Of a stretch of 64,000 bases of DNA, positions 15,662-24,395 are shown in pieces. Both the position numbers and the translations under genes were made by a program. Within the stretch, counting starts at the first letter, position 1, and every line of letters begins with the position of its first letter. The notes under the pieces are model-generated. The model had not been told where the DNA came from. It worked only from the letters and a program-made list of their open reading frames with translations, and searched no databases. Origin of the DNA: Streptomyces alboflavus. GTDB taxonomy: Bacteria > Actinomycetota > Actinomycetes > Streptomycetales > Streptomycetaceae. The stretch lies in the NCBI RefSeq assembly GCF_000716675.1, contig NZ_JNXT01000017.1:1-64000 (forward strand), in the 5' to 3' direction.

Positions 15662-15955
15662 ATGGCCATCATCGTCACCATCGACATCCCGGGCGTCGGG
15701 CAGGAGCTCTACGACGCCGTCATCAGCCGCCTCACCGACGGCGGCGAGTTCACGTCGCTCGGCGACATCCCCGCACCCGGTCTGATCTCCCACGTGGCCG
15801 GTCCGGTCGAGGGCGGGTGGCGGGTCGTCGACGTGTGGGAGTCCGAGGAGGCGCTGGAGAGCTTCTCGAAGATCCTCCAGCCGATCCTCGCCGACCTGGG
15901 CCACGCCGACGGCGAGCCGCAGATCATCCCGGCGCACAACGTCGTCACCCGCTGA
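15662..15955 (+). CDS. Small conserved protein, probable alpha-beta barrel fold
   Basis: A 97-aa soluble protein. The pattern of an N-terminal strand (MAIIVTIDIPGVG), a helix, a central strand (ISHVAGPVEGGWRVVDVWES) and a helix with SEEALESFSKIL resembles dimeric ferredoxin-like (ABM/EthD-type) barrels, small domains that often bind hydrophobic ligands or haem. ATG 15662 is preferred because a GGGGGA ribosome site precedes it; an upstream in-frame GTG at 15638 would add 8 residues. No function can be assigned. It stands alone between the repeat array and the GH109-like gene. Confidence 0.75.
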   Translation: MAIIVTIDIPGVGQELYDAVISRLTDGGEFTSLGDIPAPGLISHVAGPVEGGWRVVDVWESEEALESFSKILQPILADLGHADGEPQIIPAHNVVTR

Positions 15956-16072
15956 CCGGACGGACTCGTCGAAAAGTCCAACCCCCTGGCCACTTCGGTC
16001 TCTTGCGCCTCGACCGCCCCGCCACCAGGGTGTCTTCCGCCCATAGGTAGGCACCGCGACGACGGAGGTCCG

Positions 16073-17545
16073 ATGCACGACGAGAACGCGACACCGGCAC
16101 CCGAAGAGTCCACCGACGAGTCCACTGGCGGTCACTCCAGGCGCACGGTCCTCCGCACGGCGGGCATCGCCGGAGCAGGCCTGGGCCTTGGTGCCTTCGC
16201 GTCCGGCACCGCCCACGCGGACGCCCCCGCCGAAGCCCCCGCGGGCGCCGCCGCGGGGGCGGCCCAGAGCCCCGCCGACGCCCCCGCCCGCAAGGGCAAG
16301 ACGATGATCGGCGTGCCGTTCGAGCCCCGCTCCACGGTCCGCGTCGGCATCATCGGCCTCGGCAACCGCGGCGGCAGCATGATCGACCTGTTCCTGGCCC
16401 TGCCCGGAGTCCGTGTCGTCGCCCTGTGCGACCCGGTCAAGGACAAGACGGCCGCGGCGGCGAAGAAGGTGGTGGCCGCGGGCCAGCCCGCCCCGGCGAC
16501 GTACACCAACGGGGACCACGCCTACGAGAAGCTCTGCGAGCGCGGGGACCTCGACTTCGTGTACGTGGCGACGCCCTGGGACACGCACTTCGCGATGGCC
16601 AGGTCGGCGATGCTGAACGGCAAGCACGTCGGCGTGGAGTGTCCGGTCGCGATGCGCCTCGACGAACTGTGGGCGCTGGTCGACCTGTCCGAGCGCACCC
16701 GCCGGCACTGTATGCAGCTGGAGAACTGCTGCTACGGCAAGAACGAGATGCGGGTCCTGCGGATGGCGCACGCGGGCAAGTTCGGCGACCTGCTGCACGG
16801 CGCGGGCGCCTACAACCACGACCTGCGCGGCCTGATGTTCGACCCGAAGTACTACGAGGGCCCGTGGCGCCGCCTGTGGCACACGCGGCTGCGCGGCGAC
16901 CTCTACCCGAACCACGGCTTCGGCCCCGTCGCCAACTACATGGACGTCAACCGCGGCGACCGCGTCACGCACATATCCAGCTTCGGCACGCCCTCGCTCG
17001 GCCTCGCCGAGTACCGCAAGGAGCACATGCCGCCCGGCGACCCGAGCTGGAAGGAGACGTACATCGAGAGCGATCGCACGATCAGCCTCGTGCAGACCGC
17101 CAAGGGCCGCGTGATCCGCCTGGAGCACGACGTCTCCACGCCCCACCCCTACAGCCGCATCAACAGCCTCGGCGGCACCAGGGGCGTCTTCGAGGACTAC
17201 CCGGAGCGCATCTACATCGAGCCCGACCACACGAACGACGAGTGGGGCGACTTCGGCAAGTACGCCGCCGAGTTCGACCACTGGCTGTGGAAGGAACACG
17301 CCAATCCGCCCGGCGGCCACGGCGGCATGGACTACATCATGATCTTCCGTCTGATGCAGTGCATGCGGCTCGGTCTGCTGCCCGACTTCGACGTGTACGA
17401 CGCGGCGACGTGGACGGCTCCGGTGCCGCTGAGCCACGCCTCGATCAAGGCGAAGGGCGCTCCGCAGGCGATCCCGGACTTCACCCGGGGCCTGTGGAAG
17501 AAGGCCCGCCCGGGGATGGACTCGGAGAAGCCGAAGGAGTCCTGA
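16073..17545 (+). CDS. Tat-exported Gfo/Idh/MocA family protein (GH109-like)
   Basis: A 490-aa NAD(H)-dependent sugar-modifying enzyme. The N-terminus has a twin-arginine signal ([20 protein letters not shown]) ending in AHA, so it should be folded with cofactor before export. The Rossmann motif [13 protein letters not shown] lies near residue 88, and EYRK, YNHDLRG and [14 protein letters not shown] segments match GH109 alpha-N-acetylgalactosaminidases, which use an NAD+ redox-elimination mechanism rather than acid hydrolysis. ATG 16073 has GGAGG 4-5 nt upstream. It is monocistronic, ended by a strong hairpin at 17553-17581. The glycosidase activity is inferred from family resemblance; a dehydrogenase role is the alternative. 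Confidence 0.88.
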   Translation: MHDENATPAPEESTDESTGGHSRRTVLRTAGIAGAGLGLGAFASGTAHADAPAEAPAGAAAGAAQSPADAPARKGKTMIGVPFEPRSTVRVGIIGLGNRGGSMIDLFLALPGVRVVALCDPVKDKTAAAAKKVVAAGQPAPATYTNGDHAYEKLCERGDLDFVYVATPWDTHFAMARSAMLNGKHVGVECPVAMRLDELWALVDLSERTRRHCMQLENCCYGKNEMRVLRMAHAGKFGDLLHGAGAYNHDLRGLMFDPKYYEGPWRRLWHTRLRGDLYPNHGFGPVANYMDVNRGDRVTHISSFGTPSLGLAEYRKEHMPPGDPSWKETYIESDRTISLVQTAKGRVIRLEHDVSTPHPYSRINSLGGTRGVFEDYPERIYIEPDHTNDEWGDFGKYAAEFDHWLWKEHANPPGGHGGMDYIMIFRLMQCMRLGLLPDFDVYDAATWTAPVPLSHASIKAKGAPQAIPDFTRGLWKKARPGMDSEKPKES

Positions 17546-17552
17546 GCGTGCG

Positions 17553-17581
17553 GGGTGGGCCCGGGTGCTCCGGGCCCACCC
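17553..17581. terminator. Strong hairpin terminator between convergent genes
   Basis: GGGTGGGCCCGG (17553-17564) pairs perfectly with CCGGGCCCACCC (17570-17581) across a 5-nt loop. It lies between the GH109-like gene (plus) and the L,D-transpeptidase gene (minus) and can terminate both. Confidence 0.8.
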
Positions 17582-17609
17582 TTCGTCCCAGCTCCGCCCA
17601 CCCCTCGTA

Positions 17610-18410
17610 TCAACCCCGCAGGGACGCCTTGTCCCCCATCACGACGACCGGACGCAGCTTCGGGTCCAGGGTGCGCAGCAGATACCGCATGCCGGACTTC
17701 GACAGGCTCACACACCCGGACGTGCCGCTGCCGTGGTCCATGTGCAGCCAGATGCTGCCGCCCTTGCGCTGTCCCTGGGGGCGCGTGGGGTCGTTGGGCG
17801 GGGTGCCCTTGACGCGGTTGTAGTCGATGGCGATGACGTGGTCGAAGTCGTGCCAGTGGGTCTTGGGCCAGTAGTGCGGGGCCTGGAAGGCTGCCGACTC
17901 GGTGTACGGGAGCCGGGAGCCGGGGTCGGCGAGGACGCCGCCCGCGTCATGAAGCGTGAACACGCCGACGGGGCTGCGCTTGTCGTTCTCCCGATGGTCG
18001 GGAGTCCAGCCCTTCTTGCCGTTGTGGGCGGGCCAGCTGCGGGTCTTCTTCCAGGTGGGACCGGAGGCGTCGGCCCCGGACTTCCCCGTGCCCGGCTTCT
18101 GCGCGTCCGCCGTGGCGTCCGTCCTCGTGTAGAGAACGACCGTCGCGTCCGCCGAGTTCCTGCCCTCCCCGTACACCGCCACGACCTGACGGGAGTTCTT
18201 CGGGATCCGCGCCTGGAGCCGGTCGCCCACGTCCGGAATGCGCCGCGAGGTCTCGCCCGCGCGGGCGTCCGTACGCCCCTCCTTGCGGGCCGCGCCCTCG
18301 TCCCCGCGGTCCCCGTCGTCTCCCGAACCACCGCAGGACGTCAACAGGACGGAGCACGCCGCCGCCGCGGCCGCCGTTCGCACCAGAGCAGCTATTCGCA
18401 TGTCCCCCAT
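17610..18410 (-). CDS. L,D-transpeptidase-like (YkuD/ErfK) lipoprotein
   Basis: A 266-aa exported lipoprotein. A short basic start and an Ala-rich hydrophobic segment end in the lipobox LTSC, followed by a Gly/Asp-rich tether. The catalytic domain shows SPVGVFTLHDAGG (near residue 150) and the signature HMDHGSGTSGCVSLS (near 237), with the Cys as nucleophile; the spacing matches the HxxxTxGC pattern of the family. Such enzymes form 3-3 peptidoglycan cross-links or attach proteins to the wall. ATG 18410 or ATG 18401 may start translation; the latter follows GGGGGA directly. Divergent from the ABC pair. Confidence 0.85.
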   Translation of the reverse strand: MGDMRIAALVRTAAAAAACSVLLTSCGGSGDDGDRGDEGAARKEGRTDARAGETSRRIPDVGDRLQARIPKNSRQVVAVYGEGRNSADATVVLYTRTDATADAQKPGTGKSGADASGPTWKKTRSWPAHNGKKGWTPDHRENDKRSPVGVFTLHDAGGVLADPGSRLPYTESAAFQAPHYWPKTHWHDFDHVIAIDYNRVKGTPPNDPTRPQGQRKGGSIWLHMDHGSGTSGCVSLSKSGMRYLLRTLDPKLRPVVVMGDKASLRG

Positions 18411-18561
18411 CGTCGCACCGGGCGCTCACGCCCCCGCCCGCGGGCGCGCGCCGCCACGGGAGGATGGCCGACTCTTTGCCCGGTCACGGAAAATCGTTTG
18501 CTTCGCACCACCGTACGAGGCGAACCTTTCACGGTTTGTTACCTCCGCGCGCTGGGACATC

Positions 18562-20448
18562 ATGCACATTCGCGATCTTCCGTATGCAGATCCGGGCGAA
18601 CCCGATACCCGCTCCGGTCCTCGCTTCCTGCTCTGGCTCGGCCGCAACCAACTCGGCGGCCAGTTCAAGTCGCTCGGCTGGGGCCTGCTGCACTTCCTCG
18701 GCATCGCCGCCCTGCCCTACACCGTGGGACTCGCGGTGCAGGCCGTCGTCGACCGCTCCGGCACCCGGCTCGCCGTCGCGGGCGCCGTGATCCTGCTCGC
18801 CGGGATCGCCGTCGCGGCCGGCGACACCATGCTGCACCGCACCGCCGTCACCAACTGGATCACGGCGGCCGCCCGCACCCAGCAGTTGCTCGCGCGCCGC
18901 ACCGCGGTGCTCGGTGCCGCGCTCCCCCGGCGCGTCGCCGCGGGCGAGGTCGTGGCCGTGTCCACCGGCGACGTCGAGAAGATCGGCTGGTTCGTGGAGG
19001 CGCTGTCGCGGTTCGCGGCGGCGGCGCTCACCGTGGTCGCGGTCTGCGTGGGCCTGCTCGTCTACCAGCCGTCGCTCGGCGTCGTCGTCGCCGTCGGCAT
19101 CCCGGTCCTCGCGCTCGCCGTCCTGCCCCTGCTGCCCCGCGCGACGCGGCGCGCGGACGTCCAGCGGGAGAAGGCCGGGCACGCCACCGAGCTGGCGTCG
19201 GACACGGTCGCGGGCCTGCGGGTGCTGCGCGGCATCGGCGGCGAGGAGCTGTTCCTTGAGCGCTATCGCCGTGCCTCGCAGGAGGTGCGGACGGCGGCGG
19301 TGCGCAGCGCGCGCATGTGGGCGGTGATCTCGGCGATCCAGGTCCTGCTGCCCGGGCTGCTCCTCGTCGTGCTGCTCTGGCACGGCATCCATCTCGCCCG
19401 CGAGGGCCGTATCACGGTGGGCGAACTGGTCACCGTGTACAGCGCGGTGATGCTGCTCAACTATCCGCTGCGGCACTTCGAGGAGATCGCGATGGCGTAC
19501 TCCTTCTCGCGTCCTTCGGCGAAGCGGGCGGCGCGGGTGCTCGCGCTGGAGCGGACGACGGAGGCGAAGGGCGCGCCGGCTGACGGTTCGCGCTCCGCGC
19601 CCTTCGAGCAGGTCACCGCCGACAACACCGTGTCCTACGACGACTCCGTGCCCTCCGGCGACCTGCACGACCCCGCCACCGGCCTCCTCGCCCCGGCCGG
19701 CCGCCTCACCGCCGTGGTCTGCGGCGACCCGGACGCGGCCGGGCGGCTCGCGGAACGGCTCGGCGGGCACCCGGCGTTCGAGGAAGCGGCGGACCTGCCG
19801 TCCGTGCGGCTCGGCGACGTGCCGCTGGACGACCTGTCCCTGGACACCGCGCGCACCGCCGTCCTCGTCCAGGACAAGGACCCCGTCCTGCTGTCCGGAA
19901 CGCTCCGCGCGCTCCTCGACGTACCGTCGTCGGGAGCCGTGAGCCCCAAGCGGGCCCTCGCCGCCGCGCAGTGCGACGACGTGCTCGACGCCCTCGTCCA
20001 GGGCTCGGTCGCCGACGACCCGATGGACGCCCGCCTCACCGAGCGCGGACGTTCCCTGTCCGGCGGCCAGCGCCAGCGCCTCGCGCTCGCCCGGTCGCTG
20101 GTCACCGACCCGGAGGCGCTGGTCCTCGACGAGCCGACGTCCGCCGTCGACTCGCACACCGAGGCCCGGATCGCGGACGGCCTGCGCGACCTGCGCGCCG
20201 GCCGCACGACCGTCGTCCTCACCTCGTCGCCGCTGCTCCTGGACCGGGCCGACCGCGTCGTGTTCCTGCACGACGGCGAGGTCGCCGCGGTCGGCGAGCA
20301 CCGCGAGCTGATCGTCGGCGAGCCCCGCTACCGGGCGGTGGTGACCCGCGAGACGGACGACGAGGCGGCCGAGGGCGACCGCGTCGCCGCCACCACCAGA
20401 ACCGGCATCGACCTCCCCATCGGCATCGACATCGAGGAGCCCGCATGA
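18562..20448 (+). CDS. ABC exporter subunit 1, degenerate ATPase domain (LSGGQ kept)
   Basis: A 628-aa half-transporter: about six TM segments in residues 30-310, then an ATPase domain. Its Walker A is lost (AVVCGDPDAAGRLAERL near residue 385 in place of GxxGxGKST) and the H-loop His is replaced (VVLTSSPLLLD), yet the signature LSGGQRQRLALARSL and Walker B ALVLDEPTSAVDS are perfect. This NBD probably cannot hydrolyse ATP but completes the site of its partner. ATG 18562 is chosen, as upstream codons overlap the divergent promoter region. Its TGA overlaps the next ATG (ATGA), so both subunits are made together. Substrate unknown. Confidence 0.9.
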   Translation: MHIRDLPYADPGEPDTRSGPRFLLWLGRNQLGGQFKSLGWGLLHFLGIAALPYTVGLAVQAVVDRSGTRLAVAGAVILLAGIAVAAGDTMLHRTAVTNWITAAARTQQLLARRTAVLGAALPRRVAAGEVVAVSTGDVEKIGWFVEALSRFAAAALTVVAVCVGLLVYQPSLGVVVAVGIPVLALAVLPLLPRATRRADVQREKAGHATELASDTVAGLRVLRGIGGEELFLERYRRASQEVRTAAVRSARMWAVISAIQVLLPGLLLVVLLWHGIHLAREGRITVGELVTVYSAVMLLNYPLRHFEEIAMAYSFSRPSAKRAARVLALERTTEAKGAPADGSRSAPFEQVTADNTVSYDDSVPSGDLHDPATGLLAPAGRLTAVVCGDPDAAGRLAERLGGHPAFEEAADLPSVRLGDVPLDDLSLDTARTAVLVQDKDPVLLSGTLRALLDVPSSGAVSPKRALAAAQCDDVLDALVQGSVADDPMDARLTERGRSLSGGQRQRLALARSLVTDPEALVLDEPTSAVDSHTEARIADGLRDLRAGRTTVVLTSSPLLLDRADRVVFLHDGEVAAVGEHRELIVGEPRYRAVVTRETDDEAAEGDRVAATTRTGIDLPIGIDIEEPA

Positions 20449-22226
20449 TCGGCCTGGCGCCGCCGGAGTACGACCCGGCCGCCCCGACCACCGCGGAGAC
20501 GCTGCCCGTCGGGGCGCCGGCCACCGTACGGGCCTACGTACGCGAACTGTTCCGGCGCCACCGGCGCGCCTTCCTGACGCTCATAGCCGTGAACACGATC
20601 GGCGTGACGGCCTCCATGGTGGGCCCGTACCTCCTCGGCGACCTCGTCGAGAGCGTCTCCGACAACGCCCGCGAGCTCCATCTGGAGCGCACCATCGGCC
20701 TGTTCGCCGTCGCACTCCTGGTGCAGGCGTTCTTCGTGCACCAGGTGCGGCTGCGCGGGGCGATGCTCGGCGAGCGCATGCTGGCGGACCTGCGTGAGGA
20801 CTTCCTGGTCCGGTCCGTCGGGCTGCCGCCGGGCGTCCTGGAGCGCGCGGGCACCGGCGACCTGCTGTCCCGGATCACCACGGACATCGACCGGCTCGCC
20901 AACGCCATGCGTGAGGCCGTGCCGCAGCTCGCCATCGGCGTGGTCTGGGCGGGCCTCCTCGTCGGCGGCCTCGCCGTGACCGCGCCGCCGCTGGCGCCCG
21001 CGCTGCTCCTGGCCGTGCCGCTGCTGGTCATCGGCTGCCGCTGGTACTTCAACCGGGCGCCGTCCGCGTACCGTTCGGAGGCCGCCGGGTACGCGGCCGT
21101 CGCCGCCGCGCTCGCCGAGACCGTCGACGCGGGCCGGACCGTGGAGGCGCACCGGCTCGGGGCGCGCCGCGTCGAGCAGTCGGAGCAGCGCATCAAGGAG
21201 TGGACCGCCTGGGAGCGCTACACCCTCTATCTGCGGTCGGTCCTCTTCCCCGTCATCAGCGCCACGCACGTCATCGTGCTCTGCTCGGTCCTCATGATCG
21301 GCGGCGTCTTCGTGCTCCAGGGCTGGATCGGCGTGGGTCAGCTCACGACGGGCGCGCTGATCGCGCAGATGCTCGTCGACCCGCTGAACCTCATTCTGCG
21401 CTGGTACGACGAGATGCAGGTCGCGCACGTGTCGCTTGCCCGGCTCGTGGGCGTGCGCGACATCGAGCCGGACGCGGGGGACCCCTCCGTGCGGCCGGAG
21501 GGGCGCGCGGTCCACGCGGACGACGTGCACTTCGGCTACCGCGCGGGCGTGGACGTGCTCCGTGAGGTGTCCCTCGCGGTCGAGCCCGGTTCGCGGGTGG
21601 CGCTCGTCGGTCCTTCCGGCGCGGGCAAGTCGACGCTCGGGCGGCTGCTCGCCGGGATCTACGGTCCGCGGACCGGCCGGGTCACGCTCGGCGGCGCCGA
21701 GCTGACGCGGATGCCCGCCGAGGACGTCCGCGCACACGTGGCGCTCGTCAACCAGGAGCACCACGTCTTCGTGGGCTCGCTGCGGGACAACCTGCTGCTG
21801 GCGAGGACCGGTGCGACGGACGCCGAGCTGTGGGCGGCCCTTGCCGCCGTCGACGCGGGCGACTGGGCGCGGGGCCTGGACGACGGGCTCGACACGGAGG
21901 TCGGCTCGGGCGGCTCCGGGCTCACCCCCGCACAGGCGCAGCAGATCGCGCTGGCCCGCCTGGTGCTCGCCGATCCGCACACGCTGGTCCTGGACGAGGC
22001 GACCTCGCTCCTCGACCCGCGGGCGGCCCGTCACCTGGAGCGCTCCCTGGCCCGCGTCCTCGACGGCCGCACGGTCGTGGCCATCGCCCACCGCCTGCAC
22101 ACCGCGCACGACGCGGACGTCATCGCGGTGGTCGAGAACGGCCGCATCAGCGAACTCGGCAGCCATGACGACCTGGTGCGGGCGGACGGCGCGTACGCGG
22201 CGCTGTGGAGGTCGTGGCACGGGTGA
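20445..22226 (+). CDS. ABC exporter subunit 2, canonical Walker A but degenerate signature
   Basis: A 593-aa half-transporter translated from an ATGA overlap with subunit 1. After six TM segments the ATPase domain has an intact Walker A (VGPSGAGKSTLGRLL near residue 388), Q-loop VNQEHHVFVGSL, Walker B LVLDEATSLLDP and H-loop VAIAHRLHTA. The signature is LTPAQAQQIALARL instead of LSGGQ. Together with subunit 1, one complete ATP site (this Walker A plus the partner's LSGGQ) and one fully dead site are predicted, as in asymmetric exporters such as TmrAB or TM287/288, though here the losses are more extreme. Confidence 0.92.
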   Translation: MIGLAPPEYDPAAPTTAETLPVGAPATVRAYVRELFRRHRRAFLTLIAVNTIGVTASMVGPYLLGDLVESVSDNARELHLERTIGLFAVALLVQAFFVHQVRLRGAMLGERMLADLREDFLVRSVGLPPGVLERAGTGDLLSRITTDIDRLANAMREAVPQLAIGVVWAGLLVGGLAVTAPPLAPALLLAVPLLVIGCRWYFNRAPSAYRSEAAGYAAVAAALAETVDAGRTVEAHRLGARRVEQSEQRIKEWTAWERYTLYLRSVLFPVISATHVIVLCSVLMIGGVFVLQGWIGVGQLTTGALIAQMLVDPLNLILRWYDEMQVAHVSLARLVGVRDIEPDAGDPSVRPEGRAVHADDVHFGYRAGVDVLREVSLAVEPGSRVALVGPSGAGKSTLGRLLAGIYGPRTGRVTLGGAELTRMPAEDVRAHVALVNQEHHVFVGSLRDNLLLARTGATDAELWAALAAVDAGDWARGLDDGLDTEVGSGGSGLTPAQAQQIALARLVLADPHTLVLDEATSLLDPRAARHLERSLARVLDGRTVVAIAHRLHTAHDADVIAVVENGRISELGSHDDLVRADGAYAALWRSWHG

Positions 22227-22281
22227 GCCGGGGCGCCGGGGCGCGCCGGAGGCAGGGCGTGCCCCGGGCAGGATGGCGGTC

Positions 22282-23190
22282 ATGGACATCCGGCAGCTGG
22301 AGTACTTCCTCGCGATCGTCGATCACGGAGGGTTCAACCGGGCGGCGAACGCCCTGTACCTCTCCCAGCCCGCGCTCTCGCAAGCCGTGCGGGCGCTGGA
22401 ACGGGACCTCGGCGGCAGCCTGTTCCACCGGATCGGCCGCCGCGCGGTCCTCACCGAGGCGGGGACGGCGCTGATCGAACCGGCCCGCGCGGCCGTGCGC
22501 GGCCTGGAGACGGCCCGCGCCAGCGTCGCGGCCGTGCACGAGCTGCGCGAGGGCCGCCTCGACATCGCCGCCATGCCCTCGCAGGCGGTCGAGCCTCTGA
22601 CCACGATGGTCCGCGCGTTCAGCGGCCCCTACCCGGGGGTGTCGGTGAACGTCCGGGCCGCCTTCACCGCCCGCGACGTCGTGGACATGGTGCGCACCGG
22701 CGCTGCCGAGCTGGGCCTCCTCGCCACGTCGGAGCCGCTTCCGGACAAGGAAGTGGTGTCCCACGCGGCCGGGGAGCAGCGCTTCGTCCTGGTCACCCCG
22801 CCCGACGGGCCGTTTCCCGCCGGTCGGCCGATCGCCTGCGAGGAGCTTGCCGGGCAGCGGCTCATCGTCGGGCAGCGGGGCACGGGAATGCGCGCGTACG
22901 TCGACGGCCTGCGCGAGCGCGGCATCGACATCACCGTCGCGGCGGAGACCGAGCACCGGGTGGCGATCCTCCCGCTGGTCCTCGCCGGAGTCGGGCTCGC
23001 CGTGGTCACCGAGTCCTGGCGCGCCCTGGCCGAGCGGGCCGGGGCGCTGGTCATGGACATCGAGCCGAGGACGACGCTGCGGATCGCCCTGGTCAGCCGC
23101 CGCACGGGGCTGTCCCCGGCGGCCAGGACCTTTGTGTCGTACGCGCTGGAAGCCGTCGGGAAGCAGCGAAACCCGCAGGTGAGCAGTTGA
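22282..23190 (+). CDS. LysR family transcriptional regulator
   Basis: A 302-aa LysR-type regulator. The winged-helix is at the start (MDIRQLEYFLAIVDHGGFNR then AANALYLSQPALSQAVRALE), and the rest is a periplasmic-binding-like sensor domain with the LDIAAMPSQAVEPL entry strand. ATG 22282 is chosen because the HTH begins directly there; an upstream ATG at 22273 adds three residues. Unlike many LysR genes it is co-oriented with its presumed targets, tartrate/malate dehydrogenase and dicarboxylate symporter. Two inverted repeats downstream (23190-23204 and 23245-23257) are candidate binding sites. The inducer is likely a C4-dicarboxylate, by context only. Confidence 0.9.
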   Translation: MDIRQLEYFLAIVDHGGFNRAANALYLSQPALSQAVRALERDLGGSLFHRIGRRAVLTEAGTALIEPARAAVRGLETARASVAAVHELREGRLDIAAMPSQAVEPLTTMVRAFSGPYPGVSVNVRAAFTARDVVDMVRTGAAELGLLATSEPLPDKEVVSHAAGEQRFVLVTPPDGPFPAGRPIACEELAGQRLIVGQRGTGMRAYVDGLRERGIDITVAAETEHRVAILPLVLAGVGLAVVTESWRALAERAGALVMDIEPRTTLRIALVSRRTGLSPAARTFVSYALEAVGKQRNPQVSS

Positions 23191-23204
23191 TAAGCCAGCC
23201 TTAT
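23190..23204. promoter_or_regulatory. LysR-type inverted repeat upstream of the dehydrogenase
   Basis: ATAAG-CCAGC-CTTAT is a perfect 5-bp-arm palindrome, 15 bp in all, starting at the last base of the LysR stop codon. Size and AT-rich arms fit a LysR recognition site, 58 nt before the dehydrogenase start. Confidence 0.5.
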
Positions 23205-23244
23205 ACGCCAGATCGGCAGAGCGACTTGGACCGTTCGCCGGCCT

Positions 23245-23257
23245 GATTGCTGCAATC
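23245..23257. promoter_or_regulatory. Second palindrome next to the dehydrogenase start
   Basis: GATTG-CTG-CAATC is a perfect inverted repeat ending 5 nt before the ATG at 23263. No ribosome site is visible between it and the start, so it may act as an operator or as a small hairpin covering initiation. Confidence 0.4.
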
Positions 23258-23262
23258 GGCGC

Positions 23263-24330
23263 ATGACCCGCCATCACATCGCACTCATCCCCGGCGACGG
23301 CATCGGCGCCGAAGTCCTGCCGCCCGCCCAGCAGGTCCTGGACGCCGTCGGCGCCCGCCACGGCATCGACTTCACATACGCCACGTACGACTGGTCCTGC
23401 GAGCGCTACCTCCGCGAGGGCGCGATGATGCCCGCCGACGGCCTCGATCAGCTCCGCGACAAGGACGCGATCCTGCTCGGCGCCGTGGGCTACCCGGGCG
23501 TACCCGACCATGTCTCCCTGTGGGGGCTCCTCATCCCGATCCGGCGCGGCTTTCGCCAGTACGTCAATCTGCGGCCGATCCGCGTCTTCGAGGGGGTCGA
23601 CAGCCCGTTGCGCGCTGCCGCCCCCGGGGGCGTGGACGGGGGCGTGGAGTTCGTCGTCGTACGCGAGAACGTGGAGGGCGAGTACAGCGAGATCGGCGGC
23701 CGTCTGAACCGGGGGACGCCCGAGGAGCTGGCCGTCCAGGAAGCGGTCTTCACGCGTGCCGGGGTGACCCGGGTCCTCGATTTCGCCTTCGGCCTGGCCG
23801 CGCGGCGCGGCGGCACGCTCACCTCGGCCACCAAGTCCAACGGCATCGTGCACACCCTGCCGTTCTGGGACGAGCTGGTCGCCGAGCGGGCCGCCGTCCA
23901 CCCGGGGGTCGCCTGGGACCAGGAGCACATCGACGCGCTGGCCGCGAAGTTCGTCCTCGACCCGGCCCGCTTCGACGTGGTCGTCGCCTCGAACCTGTTC
24001 GGTGACATCCTCAGTGATCTCGCCGCCGCCGTCGCCGGATCCATCGGCATCGCCCCGGCCGCCAACCTCAACCCCGAGCGCGACTTCCCCTCGATGTTCG
24101 AGCCGGTCCACGGCTCGGCACCCGACATCGCGGGCCAGGGCATCGCCAACCCGCTCGGCGCGATCTGGTCGGCCGCCATGATGCTCGACCACCTCGGGCA
24201 TCCCGAGGCGGCCAAGGACGTCACCGACGCGATCGCCGCGGTGCTGGCCAAGACGGATGTCCGCACGCCCGACCTCGGTGGCGGCGCGACGACCTCCGAG
24301 TTCACCGGCAAACTCCTCGACCTGCTCTGA
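23263..24330 (+). CDS. ttuC: Tartrate dehydrogenase / D-malate dehydrogenase (decarboxylating)
   Basis: A 355-aa beta-decarboxylating dehydrogenase of the isocitrate/isopropylmalate family, which oxidises tartrate or D-malate with NAD+ and Mn2+ or Mg2+. The N-terminal IALIPGDGIGAEVLP, the RPIRVFEG loop, the active-site ENVEGEYSEIGGR (TDH-type, not the leuB form) and the metal-binding VVASNLFGDILSDLAA, followed by FEPVHGSAPDIAGQGIANP, are all present. The EGEYSEIGGR form favours tartrate/malate over isopropylmalate. The ATG at 23263 lacks a clear ribosome site. The dicarboxylate symporter follows after 65 nt, making a compact uptake-and-oxidation unit. Confidence 0.88.
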   Translation: MTRHHIALIPGDGIGAEVLPPAQQVLDAVGARHGIDFTYATYDWSCERYLREGAMMPADGLDQLRDKDAILLGAVGYPGVPDHVSLWGLLIPIRRGFRQYVNLRPIRVFEGVDSPLRAAAPGGVDGGVEFVVVRENVEGEYSEIGGRLNRGTPEELAVQEAVFTRAGVTRVLDFAFGLAARRGGTLTSATKSNGIVHTLPFWDELVAERAAVHPGVAWDQEHIDALAAKFVLDPARFDVVVASNLFGDILSDLAAAVAGSIGIAPAANLNPERDFPSMFEPVHGSAPDIAGQGIANPLGAIWSAAMMLDHLGHPEAAKDVTDAIAAVLAKTDVRTPDLGGGATTSEFTGKLLDLL

Positions 24331-24395
24331 CGGTCCGACCGCGCCCACGTTCCGTGTTCCACGTTCCTCGACGAGGAGAGACGAGGAGAACCACC

